From NCBI GenBank assembly GCA_902826635.1, contig CADEFQ010000020.1, positions 29,260 through 64,779 of the forward strand: a DNA stretch of 35,520 bases, written 5' to 3'. A model generated the notes under the pieces. That model was not told the DNA's origin. It saw only the letters and a program-made list of their open reading frames with translations, and did not search any database. The DNA is from an uncultured Pseudomonadota bacterium. Lineage in GTDB: Bacteria > Pseudomonadota > Gammaproteobacteria > Steroidobacterales > Steroidobacteraceae. The translations under genes were made by a program, and so were the position numbers. Within the stretch, counting starts at the first letter, position 1, and each line of letters opens with the position of its first letter. Shown here piece by piece: positions 15,178 to 23,392 of the stretch.

Positions 15178-18100
15178 GGTCCTGCTCCCGACGGTTGCGC
15201 GTCCACGACCGGCTCCGTCTTGCCCGCGCGCTGCCGCAGTTCGGCGATCCAGCCGGTGATGGGCTTGTCTTCACCCGTGAGTTCCTTGTACCGCTCGAGC
15301 TGCGCGAGCGCGGGCGCCGGCTCGAGCAGATACAGGTCGAGCAGCACCGCGAAATTGCGGTGCGCCGCTGCCAGCGTGTCGTCGGCCGCGATGGCCTGCT
15401 CGTACGCGGTTCGGGCTTCGCCGAACTTGCCCGCCATGCGCAGCGTGAGGCCGAGTTCGGACGCGATCATCGCGTTCGACGGACTGCGCCCGAGCGCGGC
15501 GCGCAGCGCGGCCTCAGCCTCGTCGAGCCGATTTGCCTTGCGTTCCATCACGCCGAGATTGAAAAACACCGCCGCGTACTGCGGCACCGCGACCGACAAC
15601 TGGCCGAACTCCAGCGCCGCGCCCGACGTATCGCCCGCGCGCGCGAGACCCACGGCGCGATCGAAATCGGCCACCGCCCGGGCAGGGGGCGGCGACGGCG
15701 CCTCGGGCGCCGCGGCCTCCGCGAGCGGCGCGGTAGCGGGTGGTGGCGGATCGAGGATCGTGAGGCTCGCGACCACATCGAGCGGCAGCTCGGTCTTGCC
15801 GTAGCGCCCCGGATTCAGCTTCGCGAGCGCGGCGTAGCTCGCCTTCACGCCGTCGTTGTAGACGCCCTCCTTCGCGCGCGCGGCATTGGCCTCGTGCACG
15901 GAGATCGCCTGTTCCTCGAACGGGTAGGCCTGCTCTTCGAGAAGGAGGTCGTACTGTTCGAGCGCATCACCGGCGATCTTCGGCCGCTCCGAGGCCATCA
16001 GGTCGGTCGCGAGCGTGCGATAGAGTTCGGCCATCTCGAAGGTCGCCATGGTCGTGACGTCGGCGACCTTGTAGTCGGCGGCTGCCTTGTAGGCGGCCAG
16101 CGCCGTCTCGAGCGACTGGCGCTTCGTCGCGAGGCTCTTCTTGAGTGGCGCGGTGAGGCGCACACCGCGAAATGCGTCGCGCGCGGGCGTGGCGAGCGCC
16201 AACTGGGCGTGGGCGGCCAGGAAGCGCGTGCGATCCGTGCGCGCTGCGCCCGCCGCGGCGTCGGCGCGGATGATCTCGCGCTGCCAATATTGCAACCTCG
16301 TCGTGTCACCGCGTTTCCCCGCAAGTTCGGCAAGGCGCTGCCGCACTTCGATCGCCTCGGGTACGGGCGCCGGATAGTCGGTGACGAACTTTTCGAGCAT
16401 CGCGACCGACCGCACCGGGTCGCCGGCCTTGTCGTAGAGATCGGCGGCCTGCATCGTCGCTTCGCGGCGCACCGCCGGGTCCTCGGTCGGCGACGCGGCG
16501 ATCCGCTCGAATTCGGCCGCCGCCTGGCCCGCACGCCCGGTCTCCGAGTAGGCGACCGCGAGACTGCGTGTGATCTCGGGCTGCAGCTTGTCCTGGGGGA
16601 AATCGCGGCGGAAGGATTCAAGCACCGGCACCGCGCGGTCCCAGGCCTTGAGCGTGACGAGCAACGCCGCCGCATCGTAAGTCGCCGTTGAACGGATCTT
16701 CGAATCGGGCGCGACGGTGGCGACGCGCAGGAACGCATCGACCGCGCCGAGCGAATCGCCCGCGCCGCGCTTTGCCTCGGCCTGTTTGTACACGGACGCG
16801 GCGAGGCGCTCCGTCAGGTCCGCGCGCTGCGGATCGTCAGCCGGCGTGAGCGTGCGCGCATTGACGAACGCGGCCTCCGCCTTGTCGAAGAAAAGCAGGT
16901 CGAAGTTCGCCTGGCCGATGATCGTCCAGCCGATGCGCTGCTTCGCGGGCTCCACCGGCGGCTGGCGCGCGAGCAGGGTTTCGGCCACCGTGATGGCGCG
17001 CGGCAGGTCGCCGGCCGCGAAGATGTCCTCCGCCGCGCGCGTCAGCACGCCCGCGCTGTCGGGGTGCTCGGGAAACGTGGTCGCGAACTTCACACCGGCA
17101 TCCACGGCCTGCTTGTGCACGGCGGGCTTTTCAGCGGCCGGCAACCCTGCCTCATGCCGCTCGAAAGCGACGAGACCCGCGTAGCCGGCGGCGGCCGACT
17201 GGGCGCTCTTCGGATAGTCGTAGGCCGTGCGCTGGTACTCACCCGCCGCGTCGAGGTACTGGCGGCTTTCGAACAAAGTCTCGGCGAGCAGGTAGTTGGT
17301 GGCGGCCGAATCCGGGTCGTCGGGGAACGACTGCAGGTAGTCGCGATACCAGCGCGCCGCCTGCTGGTAGTCCTCGATGCGCTTCGATTTCTGCGCGGTT
17401 GCGTGGTAGTACTGCGCGACGTCCTTCAGGTTCGCCTTCAGCTCCGCGGTGACTTTCGCGTACTGGCCGCGATCGCGGCCGAGCCAGAACGGGCCGCCGA
17501 AACGATATCGCTCGACGAACTCCCGCTTGCCGTCGAGCACGAGGTCGGCGAACCCCCCCTTGCGGTAGGCCTCGATGGCCTGCATCGAAAGACCCGGTGC
17601 GTACTCGTTGTTCGGGTCGCGATTGACGAACGTGCGATAGGTCGTCGCAGCGTCCTGGTAGCGCTGCTTGTCGACGTAAAGATCGCCGAGGCGCGAATAC
17701 ATCAGGTGTGAATACGGCGGCGTGCCCTTTTGCGCCACGAAGGCGTCGAGCGCTTCGGCGCCATCAAGATATGAGAACGTGATCGCCATGACGCGCAGCG
17801 TGTCGTCGACGAGCTCCTTGTCGGCGCGCGACAGGTCGTCGAAGCGTTTCTCCTTCGCGCGCTGGCGGGGCTCGAGCAGCGTCGCGTCGAGCACGCCACC
17901 GAAGGAAGCGAGACTCTCCTCGTTGCGCGATTGCTTGAACAGCGACCAGCCGTGCTTGTAAAGACCCTGCTCGTAGTACGCGGACTTCGCCCCGAATTTC
18001 ATGGTCTCGGCGTAAGCGGCTTCCGCCTCGGCGTAGCGCTTGGCGGAAAACAGCATCTCGCCGCGGCGAAACTGGATTTCATCGAGGTGCGGCGTCGATG

Positions 18101-18554
18101 GGTAGCGGCGCACCACTTCGTCGAGCGTCGCGAGCGACTTCTCGGGCTGCCCGGTGGTCTCGTACGCACGTGCGAGCTGGTACAACACCTGGTCGTTGCG
18201 CGGGTAGTTCGGGTAGGCCTTGAGCAGGGTCGTGTAGAGCGTGATCGCCTCGGCGCCGGCGAGGTCGATCGCGGTGACCTCGTTCTGCATGCGCTCGAGC
18301 TCACCCGCCTCGAGGTTCAGGTCGCCGAGGCGGCGCAGCGCCTCCGCGCGCAACAGCGGATCGGTGTTCTGCAGTTCGAGGAAGCGCCGATAATTTTCCA
18401 TCGCACGCGGCGCACTGGCCGGCACCGGCGCGGTCTTCTGCACCTCGATCGGGCGCGCGCGCAGATCCTTGATGGTCGGGGGCGCGGCCGGCACGATCCC
18501 GGTCGCGAGACAGGCGAGCACGCAGAAGACGGCAAACATCCTCGGGGGGTTCAC
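15174..18554 (-). CDS. large exported tetratricopeptide-repeat protein
   Basis: An 1126-residue periplasmic scaffold made almost wholly of TPR-like helical pairs. Signal peptide at the start (MFAVFCVLACLATGIVPAAP). N-terminal repeats resemble YbgF/BamD-type TPRs (YQLARAYETTGQPEKSLATL, FRRGEMLFSAKRYAEAEAAY, ALYKHGWSL-like elements). Classic TPRs lie near the C-terminus (FFNLGVMERKANRLDEAEAA, LGLTLRMAGKFGEARTAYEQ). A Pro/Ala-rich linker at about residues 940-965 separates the two parts. The GTG start overlaps the preceding stop (GTGA); an ATG five codons later is possible but lies too close to any ribosome-binding site. It overlaps the next gene by 4 bases. Likely to assemble the envelope complex around the TolQ/ExbD motor. 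Confidence 0.88.
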   Translation of the reverse strand: MNPPRMFAVFCVLACLATGIVPAAPPTIKDLRARPIEVQKTAPVPASAPRAMENYRRFLELQNTDPLLRAEALRRLGDLNLEAGELERMQNEVTAIDLAGAEAITLYTTLLKAYPNYPRNDQVLYQLARAYETTGQPEKSLATLDEVVRRYPSTPHLDEIQFRRGEMLFSAKRYAEAEAAYAETMKFGAKSAYYEQGLYKHGWSLFKQSRNEESLASFGGVLDATLLEPRQRAKEKRFDDLSRADKELVDDTLRVMAITFSYLDGAEALDAFVAQKGTPPYSHLMYSRLGDLYVDKQRYQDAATTYRTFVNRDPNNEYAPGLSMQAIEAYRKGGFADLVLDGKREFVERYRFGGPFWLGRDRGQYAKVTAELKANLKDVAQYYHATAQKSKRIEDYQQAARWYRDYLQSFPDDPDSAATNYLLAETLFESRQYLDAAGEYQRTAYDYPKSAQSAAAGYAGLVAFERHEAGLPAAEKPAVHKQAVDAGVKFATTFPEHPDSAGVLTRAAEDIFAAGDLPRAITVAETLLARQPPVEPAKQRIGWTIIGQANFDLLFFDKAEAAFVNARTLTPADDPQRADLTERLAASVYKQAEAKRGAGDSLGAVDAFLRVATVAPDSKIRSTATYDAAALLVTLKAWDRAVPVLESFRRDFPQDKLQPEITRSLAVAYSETGRAGQAAAEFERIAASPTEDPAVRREATMQAADLYDKAGDPVRSVAMLEKFVTDYPAPVPEAIEVRQRLAELAGKRGDTTRLQYWQREIIRADAAAGAARTDRTRFLAAHAQLALATPARDAFRGVRLTAPLKKSLATKRQSLETALAAYKAAADYKVADVTTMATFEMAELYRTLATDLMASERPKIAGDALEQYDLLLEEQAYPFEEQAISVHEANAARAKEGVYNDGVKASYAALAKLNPGRYGKTELPLDVVASLTILDPPPPATAPLAEAAAPEAPSPPPARAVADFDRAVGLARAGDTSGAALEFGQLSVAVPQYAAVFFNLGVMERKANRLDEAEAALRAALGRSPSNAMIASELGLTLRMAGKFGEARTAYEQAIAADDTLAAAHRNFAVLLDLYLLEPAPALAQLERYKELTGEDKPITGWIAELRQRAGKTEPVVDAQPSGAGP

Positions 18555-20506
18555 GGCAGGTCCCCACCCGACGGCGGCGGCAGCGTTGCGGCATCGGGAT
18601 TAGGATCGGGATTGGGATCGGGCGCCGGTGCGGGCGCGGGCGGATTGGCCGCACGGTCGTAGATGGTGGCGAGCGCGAACCGCGCCTGCACGCGGTAGGC
18701 TGCGAGGCGCGCCTGCTGCGATTCGAGTTCGTGGATCGCGGAAGCCTCGAGGTAGTCATTCTGCTTGTTGCGCGCGGTTTCGAGCCGCGCCTGCAGCGTG
18801 CCGAGTCGCGCGGAAAGCGCGGCAATACGCGCCTCGAATTCCCCGGTATTGGTCGGCACGCTCTTGCGCGCACGCTCGACCCGCACCCAGCGCCGCTGCG
18901 CCTCGCGCAGCGCCGCATCCAGATCCCTGATTTCACGGCGCTGTTGATAAACGCGTGCGCGCATCGCTTCGTCGAGGCGCCACGACAGCACGCCCTTGAC
19001 CAGCCGCAGCTTGTCCTTGAGCGCTTCGAGATCGGTGCCGGAAACGCCCGCCTCGCCGTTTGCGATGGCGTCGCTGATGCGTTGGATGCGCGCCCACTGG
19101 TCGCGCTCCTCGGCGGTACCGAGCGCCGCGGTGTCGTGGTTGCGCTCGATCGCGTCCAGCTTCGACTCGAGCTCGCCGCGCTCGCGCTCGATCCGGGCCG
19201 GCGCCTCGGTCGCGAGCAGCTCGTCGGCGCGGGGCACGCGTTCGGCGTAGGCCTTCTGTCGCGCGTCGACCATGTCGTTGAAGGCTTCCATGCTCTGCGA
19301 CCACGCGCCGAGGCGATCGTGCAGGAACGCGAGATCGCGGTAGTTCTTGAGGCCCTCCTGGAAATCGTGTCCCGCGAGCACGGCGTACAGGTAGCGCGAC
19401 TGCGGCGCGTCCGGCAGTTCTTTCAGCTGCCAGAACCAGCCTTGCCGGCCGTCCTTTTCCTGTGCGAGCAGATCGTCGAGCAGGCGGCTTGAACGAATTC
19501 CCTGGATCGCCTTGTCGAGCGACACGCCTTCCTTGTCGAACTCACGCATCGCCGTCTCGTAGTACTCGGCGGCCTGCGCGTTCGCGCCGAGCTTGCCGTA
19601 GGCGTACGGCACCGCGAGATACGATTCCTGCACGGCCGCATCGAGCAGGTTGCGGTCGCGCAGCTCGAGCCACGGCGCCAGCGCTCCCTTGAAGTCGCCG
19701 AGCGCCGCATTCGCCCAGCCGGCGCCGAGCAGCGCCTTGTTCGACAGCGGCCCGGAGAGGCGCACGCGTTCGAGGACCACCTTGGCGTTCGCCGGTTGGT
19801 CCGCCTGCAGGTATGCGAATCCGAGGGCGAGGTTCGCCTTGTCCTTGAGCGCGAGCAGCTCGGGCGTCGCAGCGGCCATCTCGCCCACGCTCGTGAGATA
19901 GCGATCGGCGTCGGCGAGCTGGCCCTTGCGCACGAGCGCCACGCCAAGATTGAAGCGCGCGTACGCGACCCAGTCGGAACGGCCCTGGAAGGCGTCGAGG
20001 AGCTGCACCGCCTCGTCGTAGCGCCCGCCGTGCATCAGCACGTTCGCGAGCAGATGCGTTTTTTCCGCTTCCAGCTCGGGCGGCAGCAGGCCAGTGACGC
20101 TGCGCAGCGCATGTTCGGCCTTGTCGTCATAGCCGCGCGCATACCAGACCTTGCCGAGATAAAACCACGCGCGATTGCGCACGCCCGGCGGCGTTCCCGC
20201 GGTCAGCAGGCGCGAGAAGCGTTCGCCCGCCTCGTTGTGCATCCCGAGCGAAAGGTACAGGCCGCCCGCGAGCAGATCAGCCTCGGCGAGATGGTGCGGC
20301 AGGCGGCCCCACTGGCTGTAGGACAGGAGGCGCGTCAAGGCCTCGAAGTTGTCGTCCTGGTAGAAATAGAAAAGGACATCGCCGTAGTGCAGGTCCTGCA
20401 CGCGGGTGGCAGGCAGCTTGTCCGGAGCCGCAGCCGCGTGCGCGACGCCGCTACCGGCGAGCGCGCCGACGAGAGTCGCAACGAGCGCGAGGGCGAGGCG
20501 CTGCAT
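18551..20506 (-). CDS. exported TPR protein with C-terminal coiled coil
   Basis: A 651-residue secreted protein. Signal peptide MQRLALALVATLVGALAGSG ending in AHA. TPR-like repeats cover roughly residues 50-330 (LGKVWYARGYDDKAEHALRS, LLANVLMHGGRYDEAVQLLD, LGFAYLQADQPANAKVVLER). A charged helical region with coiled-coil character follows (IERERGELESKLDAIERNHD, EARIAALSARLGTLQARLET), and the tail is a Pro/Asp/Asn repeat (PDPNPDPNPD). It begins with no gap after the upstream coiled-coil protein gene and overlaps the next TPR gene by 4 bases, so translation is tightly coupled. Probably periplasmic scaffold. Confidence 0.87.
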   Translation of the reverse strand: MQRLALALVATLVGALAGSGVAHAAAAPDKLPATRVQDLHYGDVLFYFYQDDNFEALTRLLSYSQWGRLPHHLAEADLLAGGLYLSLGMHNEAGERFSRLLTAGTPPGVRNRAWFYLGKVWYARGYDDKAEHALRSVTGLLPPELEAEKTHLLANVLMHGGRYDEAVQLLDAFQGRSDWVAYARFNLGVALVRKGQLADADRYLTSVGEMAAATPELLALKDKANLALGFAYLQADQPANAKVVLERVRLSGPLSNKALLGAGWANAALGDFKGALAPWLELRDRNLLDAAVQESYLAVPYAYGKLGANAQAAEYYETAMREFDKEGVSLDKAIQGIRSSRLLDDLLAQEKDGRQGWFWQLKELPDAPQSRYLYAVLAGHDFQEGLKNYRDLAFLHDRLGAWSQSMEAFNDMVDARQKAYAERVPRADELLATEAPARIERERGELESKLDAIERNHDTAALGTAEERDQWARIQRISDAIANGEAGVSGTDLEALKDKLRLVKGVLSWRLDEAMRARVYQQRREIRDLDAALREAQRRWVRVERARKSVPTNTGEFEARIAALSARLGTLQARLETARNKQNDYLEASAIHELESQQARLAAYRVQARFALATIYDRAANPPAPAPAPDPNPDPNPDAATLPPPSGGDLP

Positions 20507-21109
20507 TTACTCCCAGTCCTTGATCTCGAATTCCGGCTGCGCCTTGCGCTGCCGATCGCTGATGCGCAGCTCGAGGTATTTCGCGCCGACGCTCTTCTCG
20601 AACTTCAGGGTCGCGCCGCGACGGTAGTCGCGCGCATTGGGGCCCTTGCCCGCAAAGAACGCGACGAGTTCGTGCGGCCCGGTCTTGAGGTTCCCGACAT
20701 AGATGCGCTGCACGCCGCCCTTCAGCAGGGCGTCGGCCTCGCGAGGCGTGTAGAGGTAGTTCGACACTTCCTTGTCGTCGAGCTTCAGCTGCACCGAATC
20801 GAGCGCGAAGAACTCGCCCACGTCCATCGAGACGAACACGGCGACCTGGGTGTTCGCCGGAAAGAGGAGCTCTTCCTCGAGGATGAACAGTTCCTTGTTG
20901 AGGTCGACCACGTCCTTCTTGAGATCCTGGACCTCGCTGTCGAGCGCGCGGTTCTCCGCGGGTGCGGGTGCCGGCGCGGGCGCGTCTTGCGCACGAACGA
21001 CACCGCACAGCGTGCACGCCAGCAGCACGGGCAGCCACAGCCGTGACAGGAAACCAATCGGAGCGGGGGCAATGGACATGTGGAACTCGCTGGTGACGGT
21101 GGCGCTCAT
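20507..21109 (-). CDS. exported coiled-coil/beta protein of unknown function
   Basis: A 200-residue product from an ATG that overlaps the stop of the TlpA-like gene (ATGA). A second in-frame ATG ten codons later (21079) would give a cleaner signal peptide (APIGFLSRLWLPVLLACTLC, ending VRA), so the true start may be either. After an Ala/Pro linker comes a heptad segment (LDSEVQDLKKDVVDLNKELF), then a beta-rich domain with PANTQVAVFVSMDVGEFFAL, LDSVQLKLDDKEVSNYLYTP and GPHELVAFFAGKGP, which looks like a carbohydrate- or protein-binding sandwich. Not recognised as a named family. Its operon position says envelope complex component. Confidence 0.75.
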   Translation of the reverse strand: MSATVTSEFHMSIAPAPIGFLSRLWLPVLLACTLCGVVRAQDAPAPAPAPAENRALDSEVQDLKKDVVDLNKELFILEEELLFPANTQVAVFVSMDVGEFFALDSVQLKLDDKEVSNYLYTPREADALLKGGVQRIYVGNLKTGPHELVAFFAGKGPNARDYRRGATLKFEKSVGAKYLELRISDRQRKAQPEFEIKDWE

Positions 21110-21618
21110 TCGTCGAGCAGGCGGCGCAGCTCGCGCAGGTAAACGGGCTCGCCGTGGGACTTGGGATCGCGATGCACGTAGCGGACCTTTCCGGCACGGT
21201 CGACGATCACGAGGGTCGGCAGGCGATCGATCGCGTACTCACGCCCGACCGCTTTCCCGGGATCGGCGAGCATCGGGAAACCGACTCCGACGCTCGTCGC
21301 AAACCCACGCGCGTCGTCCGCGCTGTCGTCGATGCTGACACCGTACACGACGAGCCCGGCCGGCCCGTAGGTGCGCCGCACGCCGTCGAGTTCGGCGAGC
21401 TGCGCACGGCAGGTATTGCAGCGGCTGCCGAAGAAAGCCAGCACCACGACCTGGCCGCGCGCTTCGGAGAGGCGCGTGTTGTCGCCGCCCATCGCGCGCA
21501 GCGAAAAGTCGGGCGCTTCGCGTCCGATCAGCGGCGTATCCGCCGCCCACACGGCAAAGGCCGCGCACAGCGACAGCAATGCGGGGACGGCACGGTCGAT
21601 CAAAGAAATGGTCCTCAT
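21106..21618 (-). CDS. TlpA/AhpC-TSA-like thioredoxin-fold protein (CNTC active site)
   Basis: A 170-residue periplasmic thiol-disulfide protein. The N-terminal hydrophobic stretch (RAVPALLSLCAAFAVWAADT) acts as signal peptide or anchor. REAPDFSLRAMGG opens the redoxin fold, SRCNTCRAQL gives the active site C67-x-x-C70, and RLPTLVIVDRAGKVRYVH holds the cis-proline. The ATG at 21618 fits the signal peptide; an upstream extension is not protein-like. It stands between the Tat-exported protein and the coiled-coil gene, so it probably keeps haem-binding or structural cysteines of the neighbouring cytochromes reduced (inference). Confidence 0.85.
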   Translation of the reverse strand: MRTISLIDRAVPALLSLCAAFAVWAADTPLIGREAPDFSLRAMGGDNTRLSEARGQVVVLAFFGSRCNTCRAQLAELDGVRRTYGPAGLVVYGVSIDDSADDARGFATSVGVGFPMLADPGKAVGREYAIDRLPTLVIVDRAGKVRYVHRDPKSHGEPVYLRELRRLLDE

Positions 21619-21679
21619 GACAGCACGCGCAGCAAGCAAATACAGGCGCGCCCTGCGCTTGCGACCGTCGCATGCGCAC

Positions 21680-21692
21680 TTGACAATGTCAA
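21680..21692. promoter_or_regulatory. TTGACA-A-TGTCAA inverted repeat upstream of the TlpA-like gene
   Basis: A perfect 6+1+6 inverted repeat in the 166-bp gap upstream of the TlpA-like gene, the longest gap inside the leftward operon. On the minus strand the half-site is a consensus -35, but no good -10 follows at 17 bp. It could be an operator or part of an internal promoter. Confidence 0.35.
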
Positions 21693-21784
21693 CGGAGCGC
21701 TCCGGCAATTCGCGCGGCCATCACAGGACCCACCGCACATTTCATGCGGGTGGCGCCGGGAGTCGGCAAAGCGCGACAGGCGCG

Positions 21785-23374
21785 TCAGAGCGGGTTCGTG
21801 ATCACGGTGTCGCAGATCGGCGCGAACACGGCGAGGCTGTCGAGCTGGGCGCCCGAGCCAAGGCCGTGGTTCGGGAATGTCGTCGTGAACTGCCCGATCT
21901 GCTGATGCAGGGCGAGGTAGTTCAGCAGCACCGTGTTCACGAGCAGGTTGACCGCGTTCGCCGCCGGGTTCGAGTTGTTCGCGACCGAGCCGTCGTCGGT
22001 GTAGTAGCCGATCTGGTTGCCGGTGCGGAACGAACTGCCGCTCGCCGTGACGACCGCGCGACCGCGCGGGTTGTAGACGAGGAAGAACGACGAGGCGGTC
22101 GACTGGTTGTCGCTCACCCACATGAACTTGCCGCGGCCGTTCACCGTCGAATCGACCTGGTTGCTCGACGAGAGCGATCCGTCGCTGAACACATAGATCA
22201 TGACGGGCTTGCCCGCGCGGTGCGCGAACTCGAGGCAGGCGCCGATGCACTGGCCCGCGCGGAAATTGCGCACCTCGCCGGTGGCGCGGCCCTGGCCGTG
22301 GTAATCGTAGCCGCCCATCGTGATCGTACCCGCGCCCGCGTAACCCTCGATCACCATCTTCATCACGGCCGCGGTCTTCTCGAACTCGCCGTCCGAATCG
22401 AACTCGGCGTCCGAGAAAATGCCGGCCGCGCCCTTGATGCGCGGGTCGAGCTCGGGGTTCAGGTTCGCGGGCTGACCGAACCGGTCCGCGAGATAGGCCG
22501 TCTTCGTGTAGCCGCATTCCACCATCGTCTTGATGGCGGCATCGCGGCTGACTTTCGTATCGACGTGACCCAGCTTGTCGCCCGAGAGGCGAACCATCGA
22601 CTCGAGCACGGCCACGGCGTCGTTCTGCGCCATCAGCTCCGCGAGCTTGCCGGTATCCACCAGACCGGTGACGTCGCTGGTGCGATCCACCTTCGTGGGC
22701 CGATACGCGAGATCGTACGGCATCGGCGCCATCGAGTTGCCGCCCGAATCCGACGCGCGCGAGCCGATCAGCGTCAGCAGCTGCCCGTCGGCACCGGCTT
22801 TCTGGATGCCGTACATCGGGTTGTGCGGGTTGTTGGCGGTGTCGTTCTCGGAACGCGCGGCGATCACGGCGCCATTGGTCGATGCCTGCGCGAGCACACT
22901 CGCCTTCGAAAGGATGCCACGCAGCATGCCGCCGTCGGCATGCCAGGCGAGGCCGAGCGAGGTGTCGACGAAAGTCGTAGGCCCGGTCGAGTTCGGCACC
23001 ATGTCGCCCGGCAGGCCGAGCTTGCCGTAGCCCGCGGTCGAGAGGAAATCGAGCTGCCCGCCCGTGCCGCCAATCAACACTTCGGAACCGGAGAGATTCG
23101 CGCCGCCCGCCAGGTCGAACGCGATGAAGGGAATCTTGCCGGCGCCGTCGGTGATGCCGCAGGCCTGCTTCAGCGCATCGATATCGGGTGACAGCGTGGC
23201 GTGTGCCGTGCGCGGCGCCAGCAGGCTCAACACCGAAGGCGCGGCGACGACCGCGGCGCCCGTGCGAAAGCCGCGCGAGATCAGCTCGCGCCGCGTCACC
23301 GGCGGACGATGGTCGGGATGCCGCAGCGGCTCGTTGAGGCCGAGTTCGCGGGGGGGCTTGTGGCGGATCAGCAT
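21785..23374 (-). CDS. Tat-exported DUF1501-like protein
   Basis: A 529-residue protein with a twin-arginine signal (TRRELISRGFRTGAAVVAAP, cleavage likely after TAHA), so it is exported folded, often a sign of a bound metal or cofactor. The middle reads NNPHNPMYGIQKAGADGQLL and IGSRASDSGGNSMAP. The C-terminal half has MGGYDYHGQGRATGEVRNFR and AHRAGKPVMIYVFSDGSLSS, which mirror the G-x-D-x-H and VxVFSxFG blocks of DUF1501 proteins (alkaline-phosphatase-like fold). I call it DUF1501-like, not certain. GGGAG precedes the ATG. It follows the LamG/haem lipoprotein gene by 18 bp. DUF1501 proteins typically pair with DUF1588/DUF1585-type cytochromes, as here. Confidence 0.75.
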   Translation of the reverse strand: MLIRHKPPRELGLNEPLRHPDHRPPVTRRELISRGFRTGAAVVAAPSVLSLLAPRTAHATLSPDIDALKQACGITDGAGKIPFIAFDLAGGANLSGSEVLIGGTGGQLDFLSTAGYGKLGLPGDMVPNSTGPTTFVDTSLGLAWHADGGMLRGILSKASVLAQASTNGAVIAARSENDTANNPHNPMYGIQKAGADGQLLTLIGSRASDSGGNSMAPMPYDLAYRPTKVDRTSDVTGLVDTGKLAELMAQNDAVAVLESMVRLSGDKLGHVDTKVSRDAAIKTMVECGYTKTAYLADRFGQPANLNPELDPRIKGAAGIFSDAEFDSDGEFEKTAAVMKMVIEGYAGAGTITMGGYDYHGQGRATGEVRNFRAGQCIGACLEFAHRAGKPVMIYVFSDGSLSSSNQVDSTVNGRGKFMWVSDNQSTASSFFLVYNPRGRAVVTASGSSFRTGNQIGYYTDDGSVANNSNPAANAVNLLVNTVLLNYLALHQQIGQFTTTFPNHGLGSGAQLDSLAVFAPICDTVITNPL

Positions 23375-23392
23375 GGGCGTTCTCCCTCGAAC

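Noticed and set aside
18596-18640. Repeated ATCGGGATTGGG-like stretch at the end of the TPR/coiled-coil gene
   Set aside because: Encodes the PDPNPDPNPD tail; coding repeat, not a regulatory or mobile element.
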